DNA of 64,000 nucleotides from Hymenobacter edaphi (GCF_003258365.1 NZ_QHKM01000002.1:310001-374000), one strand, 5' to 3'. Shown: positions 17,344-25,738, numbered from the stretch's first letter. Notes: generated from the sequence alone by a model not told the origin. Translations and numbers: made by a program.

Positions 17344-17901
17344 CTAGCCCGCCCGTGTCGGAGCCTCAAATTCTACCTCAATACTATGTACAGCCTTTTT
17401 CTTCCATGTTTTGCTGAGCGAGGGCGTAACGGGAGATAATTCGTATTCAGCACCAGCATCCGTCGTCTTTTCAATCGTAAAACTCACTTTTACCTTAAAC
17501 CCGGTTGATGTCACGGTTTTATTGTCAATGGCAGATAATTCTTTGTAAGAATTCATAATTGCTTTGACCAGAGCATCTTTTACCGGGGTCGGAGTGAGGG
17601 CGCTTTTGTGATTTAAGGCGAAAGTATAAGTCACCTCGCTTGATTCGGCCTTGCTCCATTTTCGGCCAAACTTGAATAGGAGAATCTGCACTCCCGCTCC
17701 ATTTTCTCTGGTATTTTCGGTTTCAAGCGTTACGCTTACTTTTTTGGGAACCGGAAAAGATTCTTGAAGTTGTATTTCCTGCAACGCCTCCGTCACTTCT
17801 TTGAGGATGCTGTTCACCGGGGCTGACTTTTGCTGGGCCTGAGCACTGACACTCGCTAGGATTGCGGCGAACAGCAGAAGGGGGCGTAAATGTTTTTTCA
17901 T
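17344..17901 (-). CDS. Secreted trypco2-like domain protein
   Basis: A 185-residue protein starting at the ATG at 17901, which opens a clear signal peptide (MKKHLRPLLLF, cleavage after SAQA). The mature part begins with a helix (NSILKEVTEALQEIQ) and then beta strands: KKVSVTLETENTRENGAGVQILLF and SSEVTYTFALN. This helix-plus-sandwich pattern resembles the trypsin-co-occurring domain 2, which is found with proteases in bacterial conflict systems. No protease gene is adjacent. The sequence is markedly richer in A and T than lpdA or the flanking genes, which suggests transfer. The family call is tentative. Confidence 0.55.
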   Translation of the reverse strand: MKKHLRPLLLFAAILASVSAQAQQKSAPVNSILKEVTEALQEIQLQESFPVPKKVSVTLETENTRENGAGVQILLFKFGRKWSKAESSEVTYTFALNHKSALTPTPVKDALVKAIMNSYKELSAIDNKTVTSTGFKVKVSFTIEKTTDAGAEYELSPVTPSLSKTWKKKAVHSIEVEFEAPTRAG

Positions 17902-17999
17902 GGCGAGAGTGGGTTGTTGAAATAGAAGCAAGGTTTTACACAAACCCCGCTCGCCACAACGTGGCGGGCGGGGCTCCTTTCCAGCAGCAAGGCCGAAGC

Positions 18000-18273
18000 T
18001 TACGCCCGCAACTTAGCCCGGTGCGAGGCAATACCGGCTTTAATGGTAGTGAGCAGCGCCACCTAGGCAGCGTTTTGCTCGTTGGCCACGTCGGCGAGGC
18101 ACTCCTTGAGGCCGGTGGCTTGGCGGGCGCGCTTCTGCAGGCGTTTTTTCTGCACGTTCAGCGCCGCCAGCGCGTCGGTGGGGTTTCGCGGGTGGCCTCG
18201 GCAAGGGCGGCGGCCAGGATGGATTCGGCGGTGGTGGTTTTGGCGTTGACCACGGCCAGCGGCCGGTAGAGCG
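18000..18273 (-). pseudogene. Decayed gene of unknown function
   Basis: Reading the minus strand gives a protein-like sequence, AVVNAKTTTAESILAAALAE, that continues only after a frame change near 18175-18195 (TDALAALNVQKKRLQKRARQ), then meets an in-frame TAG at 18063-18065 and goes on to a TAA at 18000-18002. One frameshift plus one internal stop mean it is not functional as drawn. Its 5-prime end runs directly into the stop of the DUF5694 gene, so the start is missing. I do not recognise the family. Confidence 0.55.
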
Positions 18274-18274
18274 G

Positions 18275-19123
18275 CTACTTTTTCAGCACGTCTTTTGGCT
18301 CGCGCAGTTTAAAGCGCTTGTCCGACTGCACGAACTCGCGCATCATGGCCGCGTGGCCGGCGCCCACCAGCACGAGCACCCGGTCGTCGGTGGGGGCGGT
18401 GAGCTTCTGCACCAAGGCGTACATGTACAGGTTGCGCCGGTACCACTCCGACACCAGGTAGGCACCCGCGAAGTTATCGGGGCTGCCGGCGCGGTTGAAC
18501 AGCTCGAGGTAGGAGCCTTTGTTGATGGCCAGGCTTTGCGGCGAGTTGAAGTCGAGCAGCAACTGCGTGAGGGTAAGCGTTTCGAGTTTCTGGTTCTGCT
18601 CGGCCGTTATGGCCTGGAACAGGTCGTTCATTTGTTTCTGCAGGTCCTCCTGCCGGGCCGCTTGCATGGCTTTCTGCACGCTGTCAAACGGGAAAGCCGT
18701 TCTGGTGTAATCCAGCGCATGGATGCGGGGGAGGCCAGCCTTTTTGCCAGCCCGGAAAGCCAGCTGGAATATCTCGTTCCTGAGGTAGAAGTTCTGGCTC
18801 TTCGCGGGGTATTTGCCCTTCACGTAGCCCTCAAACTTGCCGCCGAGGTAGGCTTGGTAGAGCTCGTCCAGTTCGGGCTGGGCGTCGTAGGACCATTCCA
18901 CGAATATCTTTTTGGGCTGAAAGGCCTTGATGTTGTCCGTTATGGCTTCTAGCTCGGCCTGCGGCTTGGCGGCCATTACATCGAAGGTTTTGGTCTTGAC
19001 GATGTCGGCGCCGGGGTTGTGAAAGTGGAAGGTGCCCAGCAGCAGCAGCTCGGCGGGCTTGCTTTGGGCGGTGGCCCCGAGGCCCAGCAGCAGGCCGCTA
19101 ATCAGGAGCAGAAGGTGTTTCAT
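18275..19123 (-). CDS. Secreted DUF5694 family protein
   Basis: A 282-residue protein from the ATG at 19123, which starts a signal peptide (MKHLLLLISGLLLGLGATAQ). The mature part has the DUF5694 pattern: LLLLGTFHFHNPG near the start, a run of helices, IHALDYT in the middle and VLVLVGAGHAAMM near the C-terminus. The fold resembles TraB/GumN-like proteins, which have conserved His and Glu residues and are suspected hydrolases; no activity is established. A longer reading frame upstream overlaps the lpdA fragment and is not part of the gene. Confidence 0.8.
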   Translation of the reverse strand: MKHLLLLISGLLLGLGATAQSKPAELLLLGTFHFHNPGADIVKTKTFDVMAAKPQAELEAITDNIKAFQPKKIFVEWSYDAQPELDELYQAYLGGKFEGYVKGKYPAKSQNFYLRNEIFQLAFRAGKKAGLPRIHALDYTRTAFPFDSVQKAMQAARQEDLQKQMNDLFQAITAEQNQKLETLTLTQLLLDFNSPQSLAINKGSYLELFNRAGSPDNFAGAYLVSEWYRRNLYMYALVQKLTAPTDDRVLVLVGAGHAAMMREFVQSDKRFKLREPKDVLKK

Positions 19124-19299
19124 AGCGTTGAGCAACAGCAGGCCGCAAGGTAGAGCCACTTTGGCAGGTATTTGATTGCCAGTAGGTCGCATGATGATGT
19201 GGTTCAACACTCGGTGCCGCCGACGCGCATGGCCGCGCTGGTGGTCGAACCTCACCACCTGGGAGTCAGAGTTGCCAGGACTGGACTTGGTGTGATTGT
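19124..19299. other. Intergenic region before the lpdA fragment
   Basis: This stretch holds the promoter of the DUF5694 gene on the minus strand. I see no further gene. The whole gap to 19588 also contains the lpdA remnant, listed separately. Confidence 0.4.
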
Positions 19300-19430
19300 C
19301 GCCAACACGGACTTCGACGGCTTCGTGAAGGTGCTGGCCGACCAGGAAGCCGACGAAATTCTGGGCGTACACATGGTCGGCCCGCGCGCATCACCGAAGC
19401 CGTGACGGCCACCGCGCCTCTGACGAGGAC
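19300..19430 (+). pseudogene. Fragment of a second lpdA gene
   Basis: The plus strand reads DFDGFVKVLADQEADEILGV and HMVGPR, matching the interface domain of lpdA (residues about 394-418). Over 81 bases I count about seven differences from the intact gene at 15847-17253, so the DNA is about 91% identical. After the GPR codons, two short deletions remove frame and length compared with the intact gene, and the match ends at about 19430. It is a small remnant with no start and no other domain. Confidence 0.75.
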
Positions 19431-19588
19431 GGGCCCGCAGGAGCGCTTGTTCTGTGCGGGGCGGTACAGCGGCCAGATGGTCCCACGCGTTGAGCAGCCA
19501 GCCCGGCTAACCCCGCACCTCGTCCTACTATCCTTACTTTGCCGGAACGCCTTCCGGTTGGCCGGATGGTTTTTCCCGCCTCCGCCGT

Positions 19589-20020
19589 ATGCCCGCTCCC
19601 GACCCGCTCCACTTCGCCAACGCCGCCGCCACGGTGCAGGCCGACCCCGAGGGCTTCGCGCTGATGCGCTGGCAGCCCGGCCCGCGCCACCTCGCCGACT
19701 ACCAGGAGGCCCTGAACGCGCTGCTGCGCATCATCCGCAGCCTGGGCACGGGCAAGGCCCTGGTGGATTTGCGACGGATGGCGCCGCTGAGTGCCGCGGA
19801 GCAGCAGTGGGTGGCCGCGCACTGGCTGCCGCGGGCCGTGGTGCAGGGCAACTACCGCTACGGGGCCGTGCTCGACACCCCTGCCACGGCCGCCTGGCTG
19901 CGTGAGGAAGACAAGCCCCTGCTGGCCTGGCCCCTGGCGCCCACCTACGCCCGCTTCGCCGACGAGGCGGCGGCCCGGGCCTGGCTGCGGCAGCAAATCG
20001 TGGTCGGCTCGCACATCTGA
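19589..20020 (+). CDS. SpoIIAA-like small protein (copy 1)
   Basis: A 143-residue soluble protein. It is a paralogue of the gene at 58644-59072: both have a strand-helix start, the core LLRIIRSLGTGKALVD, then PLSAAEQQWVAAHWLPRAV and a final helix with AWL. The size and alternating pattern fit the SpoIIAA/STAS-like fold, found in Cytophagales as stand-alone proteins of unknown role. I see no catalytic motif. A TTACTTTG box is found about 48 bases upstream. It may be co-transcribed with the following small genes. Confidence 0.65.
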   Translation: MPAPDPLHFANAAATVQADPEGFALMRWQPGPRHLADYQEALNALLRIIRSLGTGKALVDLRRMAPLSAAEQQWVAAHWLPRAVVQGNYRYGAVLDTPATAAWLREEDKPLLAWPLAPTYARFADEAAARAWLRQQIVVGSHI

Positions 20021-20134
20021 GGTGGCCCGGCGGGGCCGGGACACAACCTTCGGCCCCGCGCCTGCGAATACCGGAGTCCCGACCAGTGCCTTCGCCCCAG
20101 GCGGCGCGGTGCCGGCCCCTTACTCCGTACGGCT

Positions 20135-20536
20135 ATGGGCAAGAAGCACAAAAAGAACAAGAAGGACAGCGTATCGGACAACCTGCTCGACGCCACGGCG
20201 CTTTCCATCAAGAAGTACCGCAAGGTCACCAACGAAATTGCCAAGCTCAGCCCCCTGCAGAAGCTGGTGGGCGGGCTGGCGGTAGCGGCGGCGGGTTATT
20301 ACTACCTCAAAAACCTGCAGAACGACGACTGGCGCAACTCGCCGGTGGCGGGCCTGCTGCCGCTGCCCTGGCTGCCCGCGCCCCGGCACCCGGCCTACCG
20401 GGAAGCCGACATCGAAGACGCCGACGCGGAGCCCGTACCGACGCCGCGTCCGCACAAGGGCCATAAAGCGCGTAAACCCGGCAAGCACCCTCACGACTTC
20501 GGCAAAAAAACCGCCGCCAGTCCCGACGACGAGTAG
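20135..20536 (+). CDS. Small basic protein with one hydrophobic segment (copy 1)
   Basis: A 133-residue protein with a strongly basic head (MGKKHKKNKK), a middle section KLSPLQKLVGGLAVAAAGYYYL (short hydrophobic segment, about residues 43-60), a proline-rich part and a charged tail. It shares the head and the KLS..KxVGGxA pattern with the next gene at 20681, so the two are tandem paralogues. It may attach to the membrane or to nucleic acid. Function unknown. Confidence 0.6.
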   Translation: MGKKHKKNKKDSVSDNLLDATALSIKKYRKVTNEIAKLSPLQKLVGGLAVAAAGYYYLKNLQNDDWRNSPVAGLLPLPWLPAPRHPAYREADIEDADAEPVPTPRPHKGHKARKPGKHPHDFGKKTAASPDDE

Positions 20537-20680
20537 GGCCGGGGCGCCGGCTGCCGGGTTGGAAAAGCCGGCCCATGTTAAGAATGAGCCTGGCGGCAAC
20601 CTTCCGCCGGGCAGTTGCGCATACTCTCTTTCCAGCCCACGCCACCTGGGCTCCTCTTTCCACATTCAAGCACCTGCGTT

Positions 20681-20914
20681 ATGAACAAGAAGAAAAACAA
20701 GGCCGGTAAGAAGAACAAGTCCCTGCTCAGCGGCGCGGCCAAGTCGTTGCGCAAGCTGAGCACCACGAAGAAGGTGGTGGGCGGCTCGGCCCTGCTGGCC
20801 CTGGGCCTGGGCTACCTGGCGCAGCGCCGCGGCCTCTTCGGCGCCTTCGGTAGCGGCGACACCGACGCCAACACGGGCGAAAGCCTGAGCGCTATGGAAG
20901 GGGCCAGCCTCTGA
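20681..20914 (+). CDS. Small basic protein with one hydrophobic segment (copy 2)
   Basis: A 77-residue protein from the ATG at 20681. The head is Lys/Asn-rich (MNKKKNKAGKKNK), followed by LRKLSTTKKVVGGSALLALG and a short Gly-rich tail. It is a shorter paralogue of the protein encoded at 20135, as seen in the KLS..KK.VGG motif and the following hydrophobic stretch. Function unknown. Confidence 0.6.
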   Translation: MNKKKNKAGKKNKSLLSGAAKSLRKLSTTKKVVGGSALLALGLGYLAQRRGLFGAFGSGDTDANTGESLSAMEGASL

Positions 20915-21194
20915 CCCCCAGCCGGCGGCCAGCGGCGGCCGCACCCGGCCGCAGCCAGGGCCGCCCGGCGAAAAGCAGCCCGCGCCTGACGCCCCGCCCG
21001 CGTCGGCTGCGGGCTGTTTGTGGGCGTGGTTAGGGTGGTAGTCACCGGCTTTTGCGCCCGTTGGTCATGGGTAGTGTCGTCGGGTCGGAGCCGATTGGGC
21101 GGCGGAAAGACTGATTTGCTATAAAAAGTTCAGCCGCGCCCATATAAAATTCGCTGGAACTGATCCTTTTAGGGTAGTTCGTAGTTACAGGCAT

Positions 21195-21410
21195 ATGTCA
21201 ACTCCCAACAGACGCCCCCGTGGGGCAAAAGCCGCCGAACCGGCCCCGATGGTTACCCTCTCGCACGCCGAGCACATGGAGAAGCTCCAGGCGCGCGAAC
21301 AGGGCAAAACCGTGATGTACAAGCAGGACGCTTGGGGCCACATCGAAACCCGGTTTGTCCGTACCCAGAACGTAAAAGCCTGGGAAGCCAAAGGATTTGT
21401 GGTGCGTTAG
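21195..21410 (+). CDS. Small hypothetical protein
   Basis: A 71-residue soluble protein. It starts with a basic disordered part (MSTPNRRPRGAKA) followed by a helix (LSHAEHMEKLQAREQGK) and a short strand region ending KGFVVR. The stop is followed by a hairpin. It is preceded by an AT-rich stretch (about 21110-21180) that could carry its promoter. I do not recognise the family. Confidence 0.6.
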   Translation: MSTPNRRPRGAKAAEPAPMVTLSHAEHMEKLQAREQGKTVMYKQDAWGHIETRFVRTQNVKAWEAKGFVVR

Positions 21411-21441
21411 CCGCCACGCTATACCGACTTGCACTAGTTGT

Positions 21442-21470
21442 AATTGCCCAGGGCCTTGCTCTGGGCAATT
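21442..21470. terminator. Hairpin after the 21195 gene
   Basis: Arms 21442-21451 and 21461-21470 pair perfectly over 10 bases with a 9-base loop. The plus-strand continuation is G/T-rich (GTGTTTGGGG). It may end the 21195 gene and the convergent gene at 21486. Confidence 0.65.
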
Positions 21471-21485
21471 GTGTTTGGGGCCCGC

Positions 21486-22091
21486 CTACTGCGCCCGCGG
21501 CGGGCATTGCCGGGCCGGGCAGGCCACAAACGCCCGGGCCGGCAAACCGCCGGGCCCGTCGTCGATGCTGAACCGGACGGGCAGCGGCAGGTGGTAATAA
21601 TCGGGCCGCAGCCGCGGAGCCACCACCACGACGGGCGTTTCCTGGTCGATGGGGGTGTCGCCGTAATCCTGCTCGTAGTGCAGCAGGGGAACATCCCAGG
21701 GCTTGGCGGGCGGGGGGCCGTGGCGGCGCACCCGGTAGCCGACGCGCAGGCACACCAAGCCGGCGGGGCGCACCGTGCGCCGGGCGTACCAGGCGGGGCG
21801 CTGAGTTTCGCGCAGCTCCTCCAGCCAGCCTTCCGTGATTTCGATGCTGTAGGCCCCGTAACGGACGCTGCGGGGCGTCACCAGCACGGTATCGAGCAGC
21901 ACCCCGGCCGCCCGGGCTTCGGCGGCACTGGCGCAGGCCAGTATTTGGGGCTCTTCTTCATGCGCGAGGTGGCTGCCCAGCACGGCCAGGGCGTAGAGCA
22001 GGGCGCCCAGCACGTTGTAGAGGCAGAAGATACCGAAGGGCAGGGCCAGAAACCACCACAGGGGCCGGCCGGATTCAGGGGCGTTGGACAT
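21486..22091 (-). CDS. Membrane-anchored hypothetical protein
   Basis: A 201-residue protein. An N-terminal hydrophobic region (about residues 11-40) likely gives one or two membrane spans. The rest is soluble with mixed strands, including SVRYGAYSIEI, VVVVAPRLRPDYYHLPLPVR and a Cys/Pro-rich tail. I find no catalytic motif and no recognisable domain. It is followed on the minus strand by no close gene. Function unknown. Confidence 0.55.
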   Translation of the reverse strand: MSNAPESGRPLWWFLALPFGIFCLYNVLGALLYALAVLGSHLAHEEEPQILACASAAEARAAGVLLDTVLVTPRSVRYGAYSIEITEGWLEELRETQRPAWYARRTVRPAGLVCLRVGYRVRRHGPPPAKPWDVPLLHYEQDYGDTPIDQETPVVVVAPRLRPDYYHLPLPVRFSIDDGPGGLPARAFVACPARQCPPRAQ

Positions 22092-22188
22092 GGGCGCAGT
22101 AGTCAGCAGAAAACCTGGGCCAAAGGTGCCCGCCTGGTCGGCGCCCGCGCTTGATAAATGTCAATTTCCACTGCCGACGCCAGAAGCA

Positions 22189-22224
22189 CGAACCGTCCCC
22201 GCAGCAAGCTGCGGGGGCGGTTCG
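22189..22224 (-). terminator. 17-bp hairpin after the DHFR-like gene
   Basis: Arms 22189-22205 and 22208-22224 pair over 17 bases with one G-T wobble and a 2-base loop. It lies about 92 bases beyond the stop of the gene ending at 22316, on the path to the gene that starts at 22091. Confidence 0.6.
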
Positions 22225-22315
22225 GCGTGTGAGTATGGGGAGTGGCTTGCGGGGCTACGTCATAGGCAGAGCGTTGTAAAGAATACCGTCAGTTGCAAGG
22301 GCAGAACCGAGCTTA

Positions 22316-22888
22316 TCAACCGCGTTTGGGTTCGTAGTGCTGCACCACGATGCCGCAGGCAAAGGTCTGGGCGCGCACCAGCGTCAGGGACTGGGCACCG
22401 GTCAGCTCGCCGAAAATGGACAGCCCGCGCCCGATGGCCACCGGGTTGACGAACAGGTGGTACTCGTCGATGAGCCCGTGGCGGATGAGGGCCGAGACGA
22501 ACGTGGCGCCGCCGTAGGCAATGATGTCGCCGCCGGGCTGCTGCTTGAGCCGGGTGACTTCGGCCACCAGCTCGCCCCGGGCCAGCTCGGTGTCGGGCCA
22601 GTCGGCGTGGGTGAGCGTGCGGGTGAATACGACTTTAGGCGTGTCGGTGAACGTGCGGCCCGCCGCGGCATCGGGATTGGCATCATCGGCCGCCACCGCG
22701 GCCCAGTGTGGAATAAAGCCCTGAGCCAGCTTGCGGCCGAGCACAATACAGTCGACGGGCGCGGTCAGGGCTATGACGTACTGCTCCAGGGCGTCGTCCC
22801 AGGGGCAGGTCAGCCAGTCCATTTCGCCGTTGGGGCCGCCGATAAATCCGTCGACGGTCATCTGCACCTGCAGCTTTAGTTTTCTCAT
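22316..22888 (-). CDS. Dihydrofolate reductase family protein (RibD C-terminal-like)
   Basis: A 190-residue protein of the RibD C-terminal/DHFR-like family. The first strand and Met-loop read KLQVQMTVDGFIGGPNGEMDW (residues 5-25, in two parts), the middle has CIVLGRKLAQGFIPHW and the C-terminal half has GGDIIAYGGATFVSALI, the nucleotide-binding GG pair of this family, then VNPVAIGRG. These proteins bind NADPH, but most are not genuine DHFRs; the substrate is unknown. Single gene between two hypothetical neighbours. Confidence 0.88.
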   Translation of the reverse strand: MRKLKLQVQMTVDGFIGGPNGEMDWLTCPWDDALEQYVIALTAPVDCIVLGRKLAQGFIPHWAAVAADDANPDAAAGRTFTDTPKVVFTRTLTHADWPDTELARGELVAEVTRLKQQPGGDIIAYGGATFVSALIRHGLIDEYHLFVNPVAIGRGLSIFGELTGAQSLTLVRAQTFACGIVVQHYEPKRG

Positions 22889-22964
22889 CGGGAGTAGGGG
22901 TAATTACTGGTGGTAGGGCCGGAGCCAAGTAAGGTAAGCCGACGGCATTTTCGGCCGCCGGCCG

Positions 22965-23405
22965 TTACGCCCGGGCTTCGGCCGGGGCAGCAGCCTCGGG
23001 CTGCTGCACGAAGCTGGGGTCCATGTAGAGGATATTCCAGAGGTGGCCGTCGAGGTCCTCGAAATTGCGGGCGTACATGAATTCCGCGCCGTGTTCATCA
23101 TCCGGCAGCGACCGGGCCCCGCCACCCAGGGCCGCGTCGACGAGGCGGTCGACCTCGGTGCGGCTGTCGACCGAGAGGCAGATGATGGCTTCGTTGGCCT
23201 GGCGGGCGTCGGTAACGGCTTTCGGGGTGAACGTCTGGAAGAAGGATTCTACTAGCAGCATCACGTAGATGTCGTCGCTGACGACCATGCAGGTGGCTTT
23301 TTCGTCGGTGAACTGCGGGTTGAACTGGTAGCCGAGGCGGGTGAAAAACGCCACGGAGGCGTTCAGGTCGCGGACGGGCAGGTTGACAAAGATTTTAGTT
23401 GCCAT
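22965..23405 (-). CDS. VOC family protein
   Basis: A 146-residue protein of the vicinal-oxygen-chelate (glyoxalase/bleomycin-resistance) fold. The opening FVNLPVRDLNASVAFFTRLGY is the beta-alpha start of the first module. The second module contains NFEDLDGHLWNILYMD, typical of the family with the D-x-D-G-H/N end. VOC proteins bind a divalent metal and act as lyases, dioxygenases or resistance proteins; the activity here cannot be told. The Pro/Ala-rich tail is short. It is a single gene. Confidence 0.88.
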   Translation of the reverse strand: MATKIFVNLPVRDLNASVAFFTRLGYQFNPQFTDEKATCMVVSDDIYVMLLVESFFQTFTPKAVTDARQANEAIICLSVDSRTEVDRLVDAALGGGARSLPDDEHGAEFMYARNFEDLDGHLWNILYMDPSFVQQPEAAAPAEARA

Positions 23406-23593
23406 GGTCGTGGGGTTAAGTGGTTATATGGCAAAAATACGGCGTCAAGCAGCCCTGCGGGCAGGCTGAATGCGACAACCTGCGGGGTGGTTTGCGACAA
23501 AATTTTTAGCAATTCGGGGTGCGGATTAGGGTTGATGAGTCGGCAGCCGGCGGGGCTGCCGCATCCGCGCTAGAAGGCGTGGGGATAGGGGAT
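23406..23593. other. Intergenic region upstream of the VOC gene
   Basis: This stretch contains the VOC promoter region on the minus strand and an AT-containing start near 23420-23440. The gap from 23406 to 23721 also contains the large palindrome listed next. I see no gene. Confidence 0.4.
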
Positions 23594-23706
23594 AAAAGAA
23601 CGTCATGCTCCATCTGGTGTCCGCCTGTCGAAGCATCTCTACCGCTTCGTGTGCACGAAACCGTTCGGTAGAGATGCTTCGACTGCGCTCAGCATGACGT
23701 TCTTTT
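23594..23706. repeat. Large composite palindrome at the rlmF end
   Basis: An outer perfect 16-bp arm pair (23594-23609 with 23691-23706) encloses a second perfect 16-bp pair (23629-23644 with 23666-23681) and a short inner palindrome TTCGTG/CACGAA. On the minus strand the outer arm ends in four T after GAAC, so it can also end rlmF transcription. The size and nesting are unlike an ordinary terminator and look like a dispersed repeat. Confidence 0.75.
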
Positions 23707-23721
23707 ACAGCGGCCTTGCGC

Positions 23722-24708
23722 TTAGACGGCCGGTGCCGCCGGTGCGGCCCAGCGCTTCTGCCGCCACTGCTGCCGCTCCTCGGTGCTTAAAAACGTCCAG
23801 GCCACGAAGCGGCTCACCTTGTGGCCCTGCGCCATCGATACGGTGCGCACGTCGGTGGCCCCGAGCTTCTGCAGCGACTTGTAGAGGCCCGGCAGCGTGT
23901 CCTTTTTCGATACCAGCGTGGTAAACCAGTAGCAGTTGGGGCGCAGGTGGGCGCTTTCCTCGGCCATGCGCCAGAGAAAGGTGGCCTCGCCGCCGGGCGT
24001 CCAGAGCTCATGGGCCTGGCCGCCGAAGTTCAGCGCCGGTGCTGCCCCGCGGCCGGTGCCCAGGTTGCGCGTTTTGCGCTGGCTGGCCGCTTCGGCCTCG
24101 GCCGCCGAGGCGTGGAAGGGCGGGTTGCACAACGTCAGGTCGAAGTGCTCCGAGGGCTTCACCACGCCGCTGAAGATGTCGGTGGCGTGGGGCTGCAGGC
24201 GGATATCCACCACGCCGCTGAGGGCGCGGTTAGCCGCCACGATCTGCCGGGCCACGCGCACGGCCAGCGGGTCCACCTCGGTGCCCACGAAGCGCCAGCC
24301 GTACTCGTGGTGGCCGATGATGGGGTAGATGCAGTTGGCGCCCACGCCCACGTCGAGCACCCGGATGCCCTTGCCGCGCGGCACCGCGCCCGCGTTGTCG
24401 ACGGCCAGCAGGTCGGCCAGGTAGTGCAGGTAGTCGGCGCGGCCGGGAATGGGCGGGGTGAGGTAGCCGGCCGGCACGTCCCAGTGGTCGATGCCATAAA
24501 ACTGGCGCAGCAGGGCCTGGTTGAGGGCTTTCACGGCGGCCGGATCGGCAAAGTCCACGCTGGCCTCGCCGTGGGCCACCGGCGTCACGAAGGGCGCCAG
24601 CGCGGGCGAGGCCGCCACCAGCTGCGCAAAATCGTAGCGGCCGCGGTGACGGTTGCGCGGGTGCAGGCCGTCCTTATCGGCGGGGGAGGGGGCAGAAGCT
24701 GGCAGCAT
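23722..24708 (-). CDS. rlmF: 23S rRNA (adenine(1618)-N(6))-methyltransferase
   Basis: A 328-residue methyltransferase. The N-terminus has HPRNRHRGRYDF, a family hallmark; the SAM-binding motif is VLDVGVGANCIYP (117-129); the catalytic motif NPPF is at 195-198, preceded by FDLTLC; the C-terminus contains the SKKDTLPGLY and SRFVAWTFL segments typical of RlmF. It makes m6A at 23S rRNA position 1618 (E. coli numbering). A large palindrome lies immediately downstream. High confidence. Confidence 0.93.
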   Translation of the reverse strand: MLPASAPSPADKDGLHPRNRHRGRYDFAQLVAASPALAPFVTPVAHGEASVDFADPAAVKALNQALLRQFYGIDHWDVPAGYLTPPIPGRADYLHYLADLLAVDNAGAVPRGKGIRVLDVGVGANCIYPIIGHHEYGWRFVGTEVDPLAVRVARQIVAANRALSGVVDIRLQPHATDIFSGVVKPSEHFDLTLCNPPFHASAAEAEAASQRKTRNLGTGRGAAPALNFGGQAHELWTPGGEATFLWRMAEESAHLRPNCYWFTTLVSKKDTLPGLYKSLQKLGATDVRTVSMAQGHKVSRFVAWTFLSTEERQQWRQKRWAAPAAPAV

Positions 24709-24880
24709 AGGGCGGGCGCAAAAAAGGAGGAATGAATGGCCGGCGCCGGTCCGAAAGCCGGGGCGCCGGGCGCAAAGCTAGCCAGCCCGTCGCCGAGGTG
24801 CGCGCCGTGGCCCCGGCGGGCAGCCCCGGACGGCTGCAGCCGCCGCCCCGGTGCTCCGCCGGGGCCGGCCGCGTGGGGGC

Positions 24881-25738
24881 TCAGACCTTGATTTTGATGC
24901 TGAGCTGCTTGGCGGCATAGGCCTGCAGGGCCCGCAGCTCCTGGTCGATGCGGGCGCGCCAGGCGGCCTGCCGGCTGCGGTCGGCGTACACCTCGCTGTC
25001 GTACTGGTCCTGCAGGGTCTGGCACTCCGTCATTACCTGCTGGTAGAGCGCGTCCTGGCGGCGCGTCAGCTCCCGGGTATCGGGCGTCTGCTCCTGAAAG
25101 CGCCTGGTCAGCTGGCGGGCGTACACCTCGCTGATGTCGAAATGCAGCTGCTCGTGGGCCAGGGTCTGCTCCGCGTCGCGGGTGCCCTTGAAGTAGGAGT
25201 TCTGGCAGTCGAAGTAGGTTTCGATGCTGAGCTGCACCGCGCCGGTGTAGAGGCGGCCGGCATAGTGGTAGCGGATGCCGCTGTTGGTGGCCGCTTCGAA
25301 GGGGCGGTTGGCCGGGCTGCCCTTGAAGTCGGCGCGCCGCAGGGGGCGCAGCGGGTGCCACAGCAGCTCCTTCTCGTAGGGCGTCACGTCGGCCACGCGC
25401 AGGGCCCGGGCGCGCAGGCGGTGGCAGGTGCTGCCCAGGGGGCTGGGCGGGCGGTGCTCGTCGATGCGCAGCACGTTGGCCCCGAGCTGCCGCGCCCGGG
25501 CGCTGGCCAGCGCCACCACGGTTTCGTACTCGCAGTCGACGGAAAGGCCCGCGTCCCTGATCTGAATGGTGCCCAGCTCCTGGGCGGGCGCCTCGAAGGG
25601 CTCGGTTGCCTTCACCACCACGAAGCCTTCCTGCTCGGGCAGGGCCTGGGCCGCGGGGGCGGTGGTTTTCACTACTACGCTCGGGGCGCAGGCCGGCAGG
25701 CTCAGGGTGAGCCAGACAGCGGCGGCAATGCGTTTCAT
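24881..25738 (-). CDS. HEXXH lipoprotein (DUF922-like)
   Basis: A 285-residue protein with a lipoprotein signal ending LPAC (Cys 17). Residues about 120-200 hold the DUF922-like pattern: ELLWHPLRPLRRADFKG, then a strand region and an AHEQLHFD motif (HEXXH, His 195, Glu 196, His 199). HEXXH is the zinc site of gluzincin-type peptidases, but no third ligand is evident to me. The C-terminal helices contain LQDQYDSEVYADRSRQ, which also occurs in the related protein at 55378-56562. It is likely a membrane-anchored putative metalloprotease; the substrate is unknown. Confidence 0.7.
   Translation of the reverse strand: MKRIAAAVWLTLSLPACAPSVVVKTTAPAAQALPEQEGFVVVKATEPFEAPAQELGTIQIRDAGLSVDCEYETVVALASARARQLGANVLRIDEHRPPSPLGSTCHRLRARALRVADVTPYEKELLWHPLRPLRRADFKGSPANRPFEAATNSGIRYHYAGRLYTGAVQLSIETYFDCQNSYFKGTRDAEQTLAHEQLHFDISEVYARQLTRRFQEQTPDTRELTRRQDALYQQVMTECQTLQDQYDSEVYADRSRQAAWRARIDQELRALQAYAAKQLSIKIKV

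Noticed and set aside
19172-19405. A 77-residue plus-strand open frame containing an lpdA-like piece.
   Set aside because: Only its end matches lpdA, and it has no domain before that; it is a pseudogene remnant.
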